Notes under the pieces: generated by a model | The model's database searches: none | Told to the model about the DNA's origin: nothing | Seen by the model: only the letters and a program-made list of their open reading frames with translations | Shown: in pieces, positions 24,555-33,267 of the stretch | Position numbering within the stretch: position 1 is the stretch's first letter | Layout: the number at the start of each line of letters is the position of its first letter | Assembly: GCF_018130765.1 (NCBI RefSeq) | Contig: NZ_JAFCJZ010000009.1 | Span: 1-64,000, forward strand | Length of the DNA stretch: 64,000 nucleotides | Source: Bradyrhizobium iriomotense | Lineage (GTDB): Bacteria; Pseudomonadota; Alphaproteobacteria; Rhizobiales; Xanthobacteraceae | Direction: 5' to 3' | Position numbers and translations under genes: made by a program

Positions 24555-25874
24555 TTATTTCGCTGAGGTCCGGGCGGGCAGATCCTCGTGAGCGGCCGAA
24601 CGGCTTCGGTGGTCCGGCGCCAGCGGCGGCGCGAGCGGAGCAGCGTCGCGCCGTGAGGCGACCTCGACCGGAGCAGGTTCGGCATCGCGCCGGGCGATGG
24701 CCCAGATCAGCAAACCGAGAAGCGCGAGTGCAGCACCGACGGGACCGGTGGAGGTCCAGCCCAGCCCCTCGCGGATAGCAAGGCCGCCCAGGAATGGGCC
24801 GAGCGCATTGGCGGTGTTGAACGCCGAATGGTTCAGCGCGGCCGCGAGCGCCTGTGCATCACCCGCGACGTCCATCAGCCGCGTCTGGAGAATAGCGCCG
24901 AGCGAAACGCTGGTGCCGATCGCGAATATGTCTGCCGCCAGTAGCCAGGGATTGTGTGCGGCAAGCGGAAACACCAGCAGCGCGACGGCTGCAAACAGCA
25001 GGATGATGCCCGCCGTCGGCATCAGGGCGCGGTCGGCGAAGCGCGGCACGAACAGATTGCCGAGTGTCGCTCCAATCCCGAATAATGCGAGGAAGAACGG
25101 GATGGCCGCGGGGCTGACTTTGGTGACCTCGATCAGCGTCGTCGCAAGATAGGTGTAGACGGCAAACATGCCGCCGAAGCCGATCGCGCCGATCGCCAGC
25201 GTGATCCAGACGCGGCCGCTTCTGAGGGCGCCGAGTTCGCGCAGCGGATCGGACTTGCCGGCGTGGTCGCGCGGCGCGAACAGGGCGCACAGCAGCACCG
25301 TGAGCAGCGCCAGCACCGACACGAGACCAAAACTCGCGCGCCAGCCGACCGATTGGCCGATCGCATTGGCCAGGGGCACGCCGATGATGGTGGCGCAGGT
25401 CAGGCCGAGCATCACCTGGCCGATCGCCTGCGAGCGGCGCTGTTGCGGAACCAGCGAAGCCGCGACCAGTGCGGCGATACCGAAATAGGCGCCGTGCGGC
25501 AGCCCCGACAGGAAGCGCGCCGCGATCATCCAGCCAAAGCCGGGTGCGAGCGCGGTGAGCGCGTTGCCGAGCGCGAACACGGCCATCAGGACGAGCAGCT
25601 GCGTGCGCCGGGCGAACCGCGCACCCAGCACTGCGATCAGCGGCGCGCCCAGCACCACGCCGAGCGCGTAAGCGCTGATCGCGTGCCCCGCGGTCGGCTC
25701 GTCGATGTGGAGGTCGGCGGCGAAGAACGGCAACAGGCTCATCGACGCGAATTCGGTGGTCCCGATCGCAAAGCCGCCCATCGCGAGCGAGACGAGGACA
25801 ATGGCGAGGTGAGGGGGATTGGCGGCCGCGGTCGAATTGGCGCGGGGCGAGGTCGCGTGAGGCGAGATCGTCAT
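24555..25874 (-). CDS. MFS transporter (DHA1/AraJ-like efflux)
   Basis: A 439-residue inner-membrane protein with twelve predicted spans, of the sugar-efflux/drug-proton antiporter type. The motif A region between spans 2 and 3 reads GAPLIAVLGARFARRTQLL, and the first span contains VSLAMGGFAIGTTEF, typical for AraJ/YdhP-like exporters. The last 40 residues form a hydrophilic tail. I chose the ATG at 25874, which has AGGAC close upstream; the frame extends to 25925. Substrate unknown. No regulator is adjacent. Confidence 0.88.
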   Translation of the reverse strand: MTISPHATSPRANSTAAANPPHLAIVLVSLAMGGFAIGTTEFASMSLLPFFAADLHIDEPTAGHAISAYALGVVLGAPLIAVLGARFARRTQLLVLMAVFALGNALTALAPGFGWMIAARFLSGLPHGAYFGIAALVAASLVPQQRRSQAIGQVMLGLTCATIIGVPLANAIGQSVGWRASFGLVSVLALLTVLLCALFAPRDHAGKSDPLRELGALRSGRVWITLAIGAIGFGGMFAVYTYLATTLIEVTKVSPAAIPFFLALFGIGATLGNLFVPRFADRALMPTAGIILLFAAVALLVFPLAAHNPWLLAADIFAIGTSVSLGAILQTRLMDVAGDAQALAAALNHSAFNTANALGPFLGGLAIREGLGWTSTGPVGAALALLGLLIWAIARRDAEPAPVEVASRRDAAPLAPPLAPDHRSRSAAHEDLPARTSAK

Positions 25875-26034
25875 GAGTCCTGCATCGGTGGCGTCAACGG
25901 GAACCAGCCCAGCGAACGTCGCCATCCCTGCAAGATTTGTCCGTCGTACTTAAACCCGGATCAGTCTGCGTCAACAGCGGACGCGCGATGCAGGGCATGC
26001 CGCATATCAGTGTCCCGATTTGCGTGTGCCAACG

Positions 26035-26283
26035 CTAGCCGGAGTGCCTGGACCGCGGCTCGGGTCTCCGCTGCGAAAAATACGGGTTCGCGACGCAGCT
26101 CGCCGAACGTCCGACGGCGAGAAACCTGCACTGCTCGAGTGAGGTGTAGCGGCAGTCGAAATAGCCGACCTGGCCGTAGACCTGCATGCAGACGGGATAG
26201 GTGGGGTCATAGGTCTGCGCGCGCGCCTGCGCGCTCACGAAGAGTGTGCCGGTCGCAACGAGTGCAAGCCAGCCGCTGCGCAT
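26035..26283 (-). CDS. DUF3551 family small secreted protein (2 of 2)
   Basis: An 82-residue protein with signal peptide (MRSGWLALVATGTLFVSAQARA) and the DUF3551 core YPVCMQVYG ... GYFDCRYTSLEQCRFLA ... ASCVANPYF, whose four cysteines likely form two disulfides in the periplasm. The family is almost restricted to Bradyrhizobium and relatives and has no assigned function. The ATG follows the stop of its paralogue by one base (TGAGATG), so the two are translated together. Confidence 0.88.
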   Translation of the reverse strand: MRSGWLALVATGTLFVSAQARAQTYDPTYPVCMQVYGQVGYFDCRYTSLEQCRFLAVGRSASCVANPYFSQRRPEPRSRHSG

Positions 26284-26284
26284 C

Positions 26285-26593
26285 TCAGCGCGACAACAAG
26301 TAGCCGGGTGCCAGCGTGCGCGGACGATTCTGATACGCGTATGGATCATCACTCTGTCCCCCGAAATAGGGATTGGCGATGCAGGTCAGCGCGCGGCCCG
26401 ATGCGCTGGCCTGACACTGCGCGTAAGTATCGAACCTGCAATTGCTCAGTCCCGGCCATTCATCGCCCGTGAGGCAGAACGCGTGATGCGTACCGAATGC
26501 GCGTGCGGGCGTGCTTGTGCTCAGCGTCAGCGTGAATGTGGCGATTGCGAGCGAAAATGTGGCGACAATGGGGAGGGCAATTCGTGCGCGCAT
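26285..26593 (-). CDS. DUF3551 family small secreted protein (1 of 2)
   Basis: A 102-residue exported protein, first gene of a tandem pair. The signal segment is IALPIVATFSLAIATFTLTL; the mature part has FCLTGDEWPGLSNCRFDTYAQC and ALTCIANPYFGG, the same four-cysteine pattern as its neighbour, with a longer C-terminal tail. I chose the ATG at 26593, with GGAGAA about eight bases upstream; a TTG at 26608 would only lengthen the signal. Function unknown. Confidence 0.85.
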   Translation of the reverse strand: MRARIALPIVATFSLAIATFTLTLSTSTPARAFGTHHAFCLTGDEWPGLSNCRFDTYAQCQASASGRALTCIANPYFGGQSDDPYAYQNRPRTLAPGYLLSR

Positions 26594-26723
26594 TTCTCGA
26601 TTCTCCAATCACACAATTGTGCGCGCGACGATGTTACGCGCGCCTGCAGTTTATCTCGCCTCGTCGACATTGGAACTGCCGAAAACACTTGTTTCAAAGG
26701 GTTTCCAGCACGCTCTGATAAAT

Positions 26724-26737
26724 CTTCATTAATGAAG
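26724..26737. promoter_or_regulatory. Perfect 14-bp palindrome upstream of porin
   Basis: CTTCATTAATGAAG is a perfect palindrome in the AT-rich gap between the DUF3551 pair and the porin gene, 112 bases before the porin start. It could be an operator for either divergent unit. No regulator is identifiable. Confidence 0.35.
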
Positions 26738-26848
26738 CGCGGGCCTTTGGCGTGAACTGTTGCGTCGAGGTTACAGCAATTCCGTCGATCGCTGTTATGA
26801 CCACGCCATGGCCAGGGGGCCTAACGACGAAACTGGAACGGGATTGAA

Positions 26849-27571
26849 ATGAAGAAGAATTTGTTGCTTGCCGCTGTGAGCCTCGTCGCGCTCAGCGCAG
26901 CTGCACCGGCGCTGGCTGCCGATCTCGCGGCTCGGCCGTACACCAAGGCGCCCGCGATGGTCGCCACCATCTACGACTGGAGCGGCTTCTATATCGGCAT
27001 CAACGGCGGCGGTGGTTCGTCGCACGCGACCTGGGATCTGGTCGGCTTCGGCCGTGACGGTTCGCACGATGCGACCGGCGGCACCGTCGGTGGTCAGATC
27101 GGCTATCGCTGGCAGTCCGGCCAGTGGGTGTTCGGTGTGGAAGGCCAGGGCAACTGGGCCGACTTCTCCGGCAGCCACGTCGGCGCGATCTCCGGCTTCA
27201 CCAACAACACCAAGATCGATTCGTTCGGTCTGATCACCGGCCAGGTCGGCTACGCCTGGAACAACGTGCTGGTCTACGTGAAGGGCGGTGCGGCTGTGGT
27301 CGGCACCAAGTACGACGCCTCTCTCGCCGGCGTGTCGCTTGCTTCGGCCAACGACACCCGTTGGGGCGGCACGGTCGGTGCGGGCCTCGAGTTCGGCTTC
27401 GCTCCGAACTGGTCGGTTGGCGTCGAGTACGACCACATCTTCCTGGGCGGCAAGGATCAGACCCTGACCGGTGGTCTCGGTACTCTGGCGATCCACACCA
27501 AGCAGGACGTCGACATGGGCCTCGTCCGCCTGAACTACAAGTTCGGCGGCCCGATCCTCGGCCGTTACTGA
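26849..27571 (+). CDS. Omp31-like outer-membrane beta-barrel protein
   Basis: A 240-residue outer-membrane protein with a 23- to 24-residue signal peptide ending LAADLAA. The mature chain begins with the rhizobial Omp25/Omp31 signature (YDWSGFYIGINGGGG), alternates hydrophobic and polar residues through eight or so strands, and ends NYKFGGPILGRY with the terminal aromatic needed for BAM recognition. It is monocistronic, ending in a strong terminator. Codon use is highly biased (consistent C-ending codons), which suggests high expression. Confidence 0.92.
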   Translation: MKKNLLLAAVSLVALSAAAPALAADLAARPYTKAPAMVATIYDWSGFYIGINGGGGSSHATWDLVGFGRDGSHDATGGTVGGQIGYRWQSGQWVFGVEGQGNWADFSGSHVGAISGFTNNTKIDSFGLITGQVGYAWNNVLVYVKGGAAVVGTKYDASLAGVSLASANDTRWGGTVGAGLEFGFAPNWSVGVEYDHIFLGGKDQTLTGGLGTLAIHTKQDVDMGLVRLNYKFGGPILGRY

Positions 27572-27600
27572 TACCGATCGGCCTTTGCGAGCGATCATCG

Positions 27601-27630
27601 AAAGCCCCGGCCATTGGCCGGGGCTTTTTT
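27601..27630 (+). terminator. Strong intrinsic terminator of porin gene
   Basis: A 12-bp stem AAAGCCCCGGCC / GGCCGGGGCTTT with loop ATT, followed by a run of Ts, 30 bases after the porin stop. Confidence 0.92.
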
Positions 27631-27744
27631 ATTGCGTGAATTCAGCGAGTTAACCATCGCGTTGCGAGATCGCCAGCCAGGCTTGACTCCCGTGAACGAA
27701 ATGAGAACAATGTTCTTCATACGTTCTAGCAAGGGAGCGAGGTC

Positions 27745-27843
27745 ATGTTCAGGATTTTCGTGGAAGAGGCGGCTGCACTGGCGTCCATCACGCTGTTCGT
27801 CGGGATGATCGCGATCTGGGCCCAGGTCATACCGCAGCTCTAG
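27745..27843 (+). CDS. 32-residue membrane peptide, function unknown
   Basis: A 32-codon frame with a very good ribosome-binding site (GGGAGCGAGG just before the ATG). The product is MFRIFVEEAAALAS followed by a hydrophobic helix (ITLFVGMIAIWAQVIPQL), one predicted membrane span. It lies alone between the porin terminator and dnaE; AT-rich sequence at 27690-27735 could supply a promoter. No function known to me. Confidence 0.65.
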   Translation: MFRIFVEEAAALASITLFVGMIAIWAQVIPQL

Positions 27844-28041
27844 ACCTGCGGTTTTGTAGACCGCTGCTCCTCTTCACCGGCGCCCGTTGGGGAAAAGCGG
27901 GACGACGCGGCGAAGCGGCCGCTCCGGCGTGGACTCTGAAGCTGTGAGACCCCACCATTGTGACGCGAGTCGGCCGGGCGGGGACGTCCCCTCGGAGCCG
28001 GCGACCGCTCCATCTCATCTGCAAGAGGCCGTCACGCGACC

Positions 28042-31000
28042 ATGCCGAGCGCCGGATTTGTCCACCTTCACGTTCACTCGGCCTATTCGCTGCTCAAGGG
28101 CTCGATCAAGATCGGCAAGCTCGCCGAGCTTGCCAAGAAAGACCATCAGCCCGCGCTGGCGCTGACCGACACCGACAATCTGTTCGGTGCGCTGGAGTTC
28201 TCCGACAAGATGGCGGGCTCCGGCATCCAGCCGATCGTCGGCTGCGAGCTTGCGATCGACTTCGCAGATCAGGATCCGAACGCGCGCAACGCGATGGGCC
28301 CCTCGCGCGTGGTGCTGCTGGCGGCGCAGGAGCGCGGCTATCGCAGCCTGATGCGGCTGAATTCGCGGGCGTTCCTGGAGACGCCCGACAGCCATGCCCC
28401 GTTCATCAAGTTCGACTGGTTCGACGGCGAGACCGAAGGCCTGATCGCGCTCACGGGCGGACCGGACGGACCGATCTCGCTGGCGCTGGCCGGCGGCATG
28501 GCCGAGCTGGCGGCGGCGCGCTGCGAGCGTCTGGCCAACCTGTTCGGCGACCGGCTCTACATCGAATTGCAGCGTCACAACATCGATAAGGAACGGCGCG
28601 TCGAAAGCGGCTTGATCGACATCGCCTATGCGAAGGGCCTGCCGCTGGTTGCGACCAACGAGCCGTATTTCGCTTCGACCGACGACTACGAGGCGCATGA
28701 CGCGCTGCTCTGCATCGCCGGCGGCCGGCTGATCGCCGAGACCGACCGCGTGCAGCTCACCCCCGATCACCGCTTCAAGACCCGCGCCGAGATGGCGGTG
28801 TTGTTCGCCGACATTCCGGAGGCGCTGGCCTCGACGGTGGAGATCGCCGAGCGCTGCTCGTTCCGCCCGATGACGCGCAAGCCGATCCTGCCGTTCTTCA
28901 CGGTCGGCGCCGCCGCAAGCTCCGACGCCGCATCGGTCGAGGCCGCCGAGTTGAAGCGGCAGGCGGAGGAGGGGCTCGCCAACCGCCTGCGCGTGCACGG
29001 CCTGTCACAGGGCAGGACCGAGGAGGACTACAACAAGCGCCTGGCGTTCGAGCTCGACGTCATCATGCGCATGAAGTACGCGGGCTACTTCCTGATCGTG
29101 TCCGACTTCATCAAATGGGCCAAGGCGCACGGCATTCCGGTCGGACCGGGCCGCGGCTCGGGCGCAGGCTCGCTTGTCGCATGGGCGCTGACCATCACCG
29201 ACCTCGACCCGATCAAGTTCGGCCTGCTGTTCGAGCGCTTCCTCAATCCCGAGCGCGTCTCGATGCCGGACTTCGACATCGACTTCTGCCAGGATCGCCG
29301 CGGCGAGGTGATCAAGTACGTGCAGGAGCGCTACGGCCGCGACCAGGTCGCGCAGATCATCACCTTCGGTACGCTGCAGGCGCGCGGCGTGCTGCGTGAC
29401 GTCGGCCGCGTGCTGCAGATGCCCTATGGCCAGGTCGACAAGCTGACGAAGCTGGTGCCGCAGAATCCGGCGGCACCCGTGACGCTTGCGGCCGCGATCG
29501 AGAGCGAACCAAAACTTCAGGCGTTCCGCGACGAAGACCCGGTGGTGGCGCGCGCCTTCGACATCGCGCAGCGCCTCGAAGGCCTGACCCGCCATGCCTC
29601 GACGCACGCGGCCGGCATCGTGATCGGCGATCGCCCCTTGAGCGAACTCGTGCCGATGTACCGAGATCCGAAGTCGGATATGCCGGTGACCCAGTTCAAC
29701 ATGAAGTGGGTCGAGCCGGCGGGCCTCGTGAAATTCGACTTCCTCGGTCTGAAGACGCTGACCGTGCTCGACGTCGCCTGCAAGCTGCTTAAGCCGCGCG
29801 ACATCCATGTCGATCTCGCGACGCTGCCGATCGACGATGCCGAAAGCTATCAGATGCTGGCGCGCGGCGACGTGGTCGGCGTGTTCCAGGTTGAAAGCCA
29901 GGGCATGCGGCGCGCGCTGATCGACATGCGCCCCGACCGTTTCGAGGACATCATCGCGCTGGTCGCACTGTATCGCCCGGGCCCGATGGCGAACATCCCG
30001 ACCTATTGCTCGCGCAAGCATGGCGACGAGGAGCCGGAATATCTCCATCCCGTGCTCGAGCCGATCCTGAAAGAGACCTTCGGCGTCATCATCTACCAGG
30101 AACAGGTGATGCAGATCGCGCAGGTGATGTCGGGCTATTCGCTCGGCGACGCCGACCTTCTGCGCCGCGCCATGGGCAAGAAGATCCGCGCCGAGATGGA
30201 CAAGCAGCGCGACATCTTCGTCGCGGGTGCGGTCAAGAACGGCGTGCCGAAAGGGCAGGCCGAAACCATCTTCGAATTGCTCGCCAAATTCGCCGACTAC
30301 GGCTTCAACAAGAGCCACGCGGCGGCCTATGCGCTGGTGTCCTACCACACCGCCTACATGAAGGCGCATTACCCGGTGGAGTTCATCGCAGCGTCCATGA
30401 CGCTCGATCTCAACAACACGGACAAGCTCTCCGAATTCCGCTCCGAGGCGCAGCGCCTCGGCATCAAGGTCGAGCCGCCGAACATCAATCGCTCCGGTGC
30501 GACCTTCGAGGTCGGCGACAAGGTCATCTACTACGCACTCGCCGCGCTCAAGGGCGTCGGTATCCAGGCGATCGAGCAGATCATCGAGGAGCGCACGAAG
30601 CGGGGGGTGTTCACCTCGCTCGCCGACTTCGCCGCGCGCGTCAATCCGCGTGCGATCAACAAGCGCATCATCGAAAGCCTGGCAGCCGCCGGCGCCTTCG
30701 ACACGCTGGAGCCGAACCGCGCCCGCGTCTTCGCCGGCGCGGACTCGATCCTGGCCGCCTGCCAGCGCGCGCATCAGGCCGAGACCATCGGTCAGAACGA
30801 CATGTTCGGCATGTCGGCGGACGCGCCGACCATCATGCTGCCGCAGATCGAGCCGTGGTTGCCGGCCGAGCGGCTGCGGCGCGAATATGACGCGATCGGA
30901 TTCTTCCTGTCGGGACATCCGCTCGACGATTACGCCACCGTCCTGAAGCGGCTGCGGGTGCAGAGCTGGGCCGAGTTCTCGCGCGCGGTGAAGACCGGCG

Positions 31001-31545
31001 CCACCGCCGGCAAGGTCGCGGCCACCGTGGTCTCGCGCATGGAGCGGCGCACCAAGACCGGCAACAAGATGGGCATCATGGGCCTGTCGGACCCGACCGG
31101 GCATTTCGAGGCGGTGCTGTTCTCCGAAGGCCTTGCGCAATATCGCGACGTGCTGGAGCCGGGCGCCGCGGTGCTGCTCCAGCTCGGTGCCGAGCTGCAG
31201 GGCGAGGACGTCCGCGCCCGCGTGCTGCATGCCGAGCCGCTCGACGATGCCGCGGCCAAGACGCAGAAGGGCCTGCGTATCTTCCTGCGCGACACCAAGC
31301 CGCTCGAGTCGATCGCCAAGCGTCTCGCCGGACCCGACATGGCCGCGTCGAACGGCGCCGCGCCGAAGGTCGGCAGTCCCGGGATTGCGCCGCGTTCCAA
31401 TGGCGACGGTGAGGTCTCGCTGGTGATGATGCTCGACCTCGAGACCGAGGTGGAGATGAAGCTGCCCGGCCGCTTCAAGGTCTCCCCGCAGATCGCCGGC
31501 GCGATCAAGGCGGTTGCGGGGGTGGTGGACGTGCAACAGCTTTAA
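28042..31545 (+). CDS. dnaE: DNA polymerase III alpha subunit
   Basis: Replicative DNA polymerase of 1167 residues, the normal length for DnaE1. It opens with a PHP domain (FVHLHVHSAYSLLKGSIKI, residues 7-25). The palm contains GPGRGSGAGSLVAW and the catalytic aspartates in MPDFDIDF (Asp410-Asp414 region). Fingers and thumb follow (GLTRHASTHAAGIVI, YRPGPMANIP, FNKSHAAAYALVSYHTAYMK), then helix-hairpin-helix and OB-fold regions. The ATG at 28042 is chosen because the PHP motif starts right after it; the ribosome-binding site is weak. It stands alone on its transcript. Confidence 0.98.
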   Translation: MPSAGFVHLHVHSAYSLLKGSIKIGKLAELAKKDHQPALALTDTDNLFGALEFSDKMAGSGIQPIVGCELAIDFADQDPNARNAMGPSRVVLLAAQERGYRSLMRLNSRAFLETPDSHAPFIKFDWFDGETEGLIALTGGPDGPISLALAGGMAELAAARCERLANLFGDRLYIELQRHNIDKERRVESGLIDIAYAKGLPLVATNEPYFASTDDYEAHDALLCIAGGRLIAETDRVQLTPDHRFKTRAEMAVLFADIPEALASTVEIAERCSFRPMTRKPILPFFTVGAAASSDAASVEAAELKRQAEEGLANRLRVHGLSQGRTEEDYNKRLAFELDVIMRMKYAGYFLIVSDFIKWAKAHGIPVGPGRGSGAGSLVAWALTITDLDPIKFGLLFERFLNPERVSMPDFDIDFCQDRRGEVIKYVQERYGRDQVAQIITFGTLQARGVLRDVGRVLQMPYGQVDKLTKLVPQNPAAPVTLAAAIESEPKLQAFRDEDPVVARAFDIAQRLEGLTRHASTHAAGIVIGDRPLSELVPMYRDPKSDMPVTQFNMKWVEPAGLVKFDFLGLKTLTVLDVACKLLKPRDIHVDLATLPIDDAESYQMLARGDVVGVFQVESQGMRRALIDMRPDRFEDIIALVALYRPGPMANIPTYCSRKHGDEEPEYLHPVLEPILKETFGVIIYQEQVMQIAQVMSGYSLGDADLLRRAMGKKIRAEMDKQRDIFVAGAVKNGVPKGQAETIFELLAKFADYGFNKSHAAAYALVSYHTAYMKAHYPVEFIAASMTLDLNNTDKLSEFRSEAQRLGIKVEPPNINRSGATFEVGDKVIYYALAALKGVGIQAIEQIIEERTKRGVFTSLADFAARVNPRAINKRIIESLAAAGAFDTLEPNRARVFAGADSILAACQRAHQAETIGQNDMFGMSADAPTIMLPQIEPWLPAERLRREYDAIGFFLSGHPLDDYATVLKRLRVQSWAEFSRAVKTGATAGKVAATVVSRMERRTKTGNKMGIMGLSDPTGHFEAVLFSEGLAQYRDVLEPGAAVLLQLGAELQGEDVRARVLHAEPLDDAAAKTQKGLRIFLRDTKPLESIAKRLAGPDMAASNGAAPKVGSPGIAPRSNGDGEVSLVMMLDLETEVEMKLPGRFKVSPQIAGAIKAVAGVVDVQQL

Positions 31546-31658
31546 CGCTGCACGCGCCGCGCAAACCAAAGCTTAACTATCAAGTTCACACTTGGTTTCG
31601 AAGCCTGCCGCGCACAGCTATCAGTTGTTTCCCGGCGCGAAACCAAGGAAGAAGAACC

Positions 31659-32402
31659 ATGTGTGACAAATGCTCCGAAAATCTGCATCAGTCGGTTGCT
31701 CCCTCCCGGCGCTCGATGATGCTGTTCGCCGCCTCCGCGCTCGGGGTGGCAGCGTTTGGCGGGCCCGCGCTGGCCAAGGAGGCGAAAGCGCCGCCGAAAC
31801 CTCAGAACGTGCTGTCGCCCGATGCGGCGCTCAAACGGCTGATGGATGGCAATTCGCGCTACGTATCGGGTGTGTCGCGCCGTCACGACTTCGCGCACGA
31901 GCGCGAGGCATTGGTCGGCGGTCAGAACCCCTACGCTGCCGTTCTGAGCTGCGCTGATTCGCGGATCGCGCCTGAATATGCCTTCGACAGCGGACGCGGA
32001 GACCTGTTCGTGTGCCGCGTCGCCGGAAATTTTGCCGGCGATGAGACCGTTGCGAGCATGGAGTACACCGTCGCCGTGCTCGGCACGCCCCTGATCCTGG
32101 TGCTCGGCCATGATAATTGCGGCGCCGTCGACGCGACGATCAAGTCACTCAAGGACGACAAGCCGCTGCCGGGACATATCCCCTCGCTGGTCTCCGCGAT
32201 CGCACCGGCGGTAAAGACGGCTGCCCAGCAGAGCGGGAATGCGCTCGACAACGCCATCCGTCAGAATGTCATCGACAACGTGGCCAAGCTGAAATCGGCT
32301 GCGCCGATCCTCAATGCAGCGGTCGAGCAGGGCAAGCTCAAGGTGGTCGGCGGCATCTATCGGCTGAGCACAGGGACTGTCGAGTTGCTGGCCCAGGGCT
32401 GA
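31659..32402 (+). CDS. Exported beta-class carbonic anhydrase
   Basis: Zinc enzyme of 247 residues interconverting CO2 and bicarbonate. Zinc ligands and catalytic pair are visible: Cys98 and Asp100-Arg102 in SCADSRIAPE, then His151 and Cys154 in GHDNCGAVDA. The N-terminus carries an export signal (RRSMMLFAASALGVAAFGG, twin-arginine-like), so it should work in the periplasm, unlike the common cytoplasmic form. The start ATG has AAGGAAGAAG just upstream. It is a single-gene unit between dnaE and a lipoprotein gene. Confidence 0.93.
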   Translation: MCDKCSENLHQSVAPSRRSMMLFAASALGVAAFGGPALAKEAKAPPKPQNVLSPDAALKRLMDGNSRYVSGVSRRHDFAHEREALVGGQNPYAAVLSCADSRIAPEYAFDSGRGDLFVCRVAGNFAGDETVASMEYTVAVLGTPLILVLGHDNCGAVDATIKSLKDDKPLPGHIPSLVSAIAPAVKTAAQQSGNALDNAIRQNVIDNVAKLKSAAPILNAAVEQGKLKVVGGIYRLSTGTVELLAQG

Positions 32403-32523
32403 GGTTGGTCGCGCATCTTTCCGGCGGCTCGTCCGCGCGATCCACGCAGTGGTCGTCGGATGTTGTTGCAACCCTGCGCTGATTCTGGCTAGCATTCACC
32501 CGGGGAATGGACTGGGGTGTGCG

Positions 32524-33051
32524 ATGCTGCGATGGGGCGCGTTGGTGGTGACCGCTGGCGTCATGCTGGCGGGGTGCGTGAGCGATCAGGTCGGAACGGA
32601 TTTCGCATCCATATCAAAGAAGATCGGACCTCCGCGCGCGGGTCAGTCGCGCGTGGTGTTCCTGCAGGACAAGCGCAACGGCCTCAGCATGGCGTTCTGC
32701 GCCTGCGAGGTGAAGCTCGACGGCGCGCCGATGGGCAAGGTGCTCGCCGGGAAATATGCCTATGTCGATCGTCCGGCCGGCCGTCACGACGTGCTGGTGA
32801 CCGAGCTGATGTTTCCCGGAGACACCAAGCGCGAGATCGTGATGGAATCCGGCCGCACGCACTTCTACCTCATCAAGAGCAGTGCCAGGCATGATGCCGC
32901 CACGGGCGGGGCGGTGCTTGGCGGTTTGGCCGGGCTTGCGGTGGTTTCCGTCGCGACGGCTGGCGAGGCGAATCCCGGGCCCGCCGATCTCGTCGCGCTG
33001 GATGAGGCGACCGCGCGAACGAAGCTCGCAGAGTTGCAGGCCGTCGAGTAG
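32524..33051 (+). CDS. DUF2846-like lipoprotein
   Basis: A 175-residue lipoprotein. The ATG at 32524 gives a lipoprotein signal (MLRWGALVVTAGVMLAGC, lipobox LAGC at residues 15-18). The longer frame from 32449 would bury it. The mature domain (RVVFLQDKRNGLSMAF...YAYVDRPAGRHDV...FYLIKSS) resembles the DUF2846 beta-sandwich, and a glycine-rich hydrophobic stretch (TGGAVLGGLAGLAVVSVATA) follows. Function unknown; position in the envelope is inferred from the lipobox. Confidence 0.78.
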   Translation: MLRWGALVVTAGVMLAGCVSDQVGTDFASISKKIGPPRAGQSRVVFLQDKRNGLSMAFCACEVKLDGAPMGKVLAGKYAYVDRPAGRHDVLVTELMFPGDTKREIVMESGRTHFYLIKSSARHDAATGGAVLGGLAGLAVVSVATAGEANPGPADLVALDEATARTKLAELQAVE

Positions 33052-33267
33052 GACGCGACGCGCGGCTCCGTGCGCGGGGCTCGAGAGCCTTACGCCATTT
33101 CGCGGTTGCGAGGCTGACTTGCAGATGAGTTGCTGCTGACCCGGAGCTTACGCCGGCAACGGCGCGGCCATGCCGCCGCCTCAATCCGGGCATCTCGTTC
33201 AAGCGCCATTCAGCTGGCCGCGCGTCTGATGCGCGGTGGCACCTCAACAACAAAAGCGGGCACAGCC

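Noticed and set aside
29005..31569. 854-codon frame antisense to dnaE
   Set aside because: It is a mirror of dnaE codon structure with no recognisable domain or ribosome-binding site.
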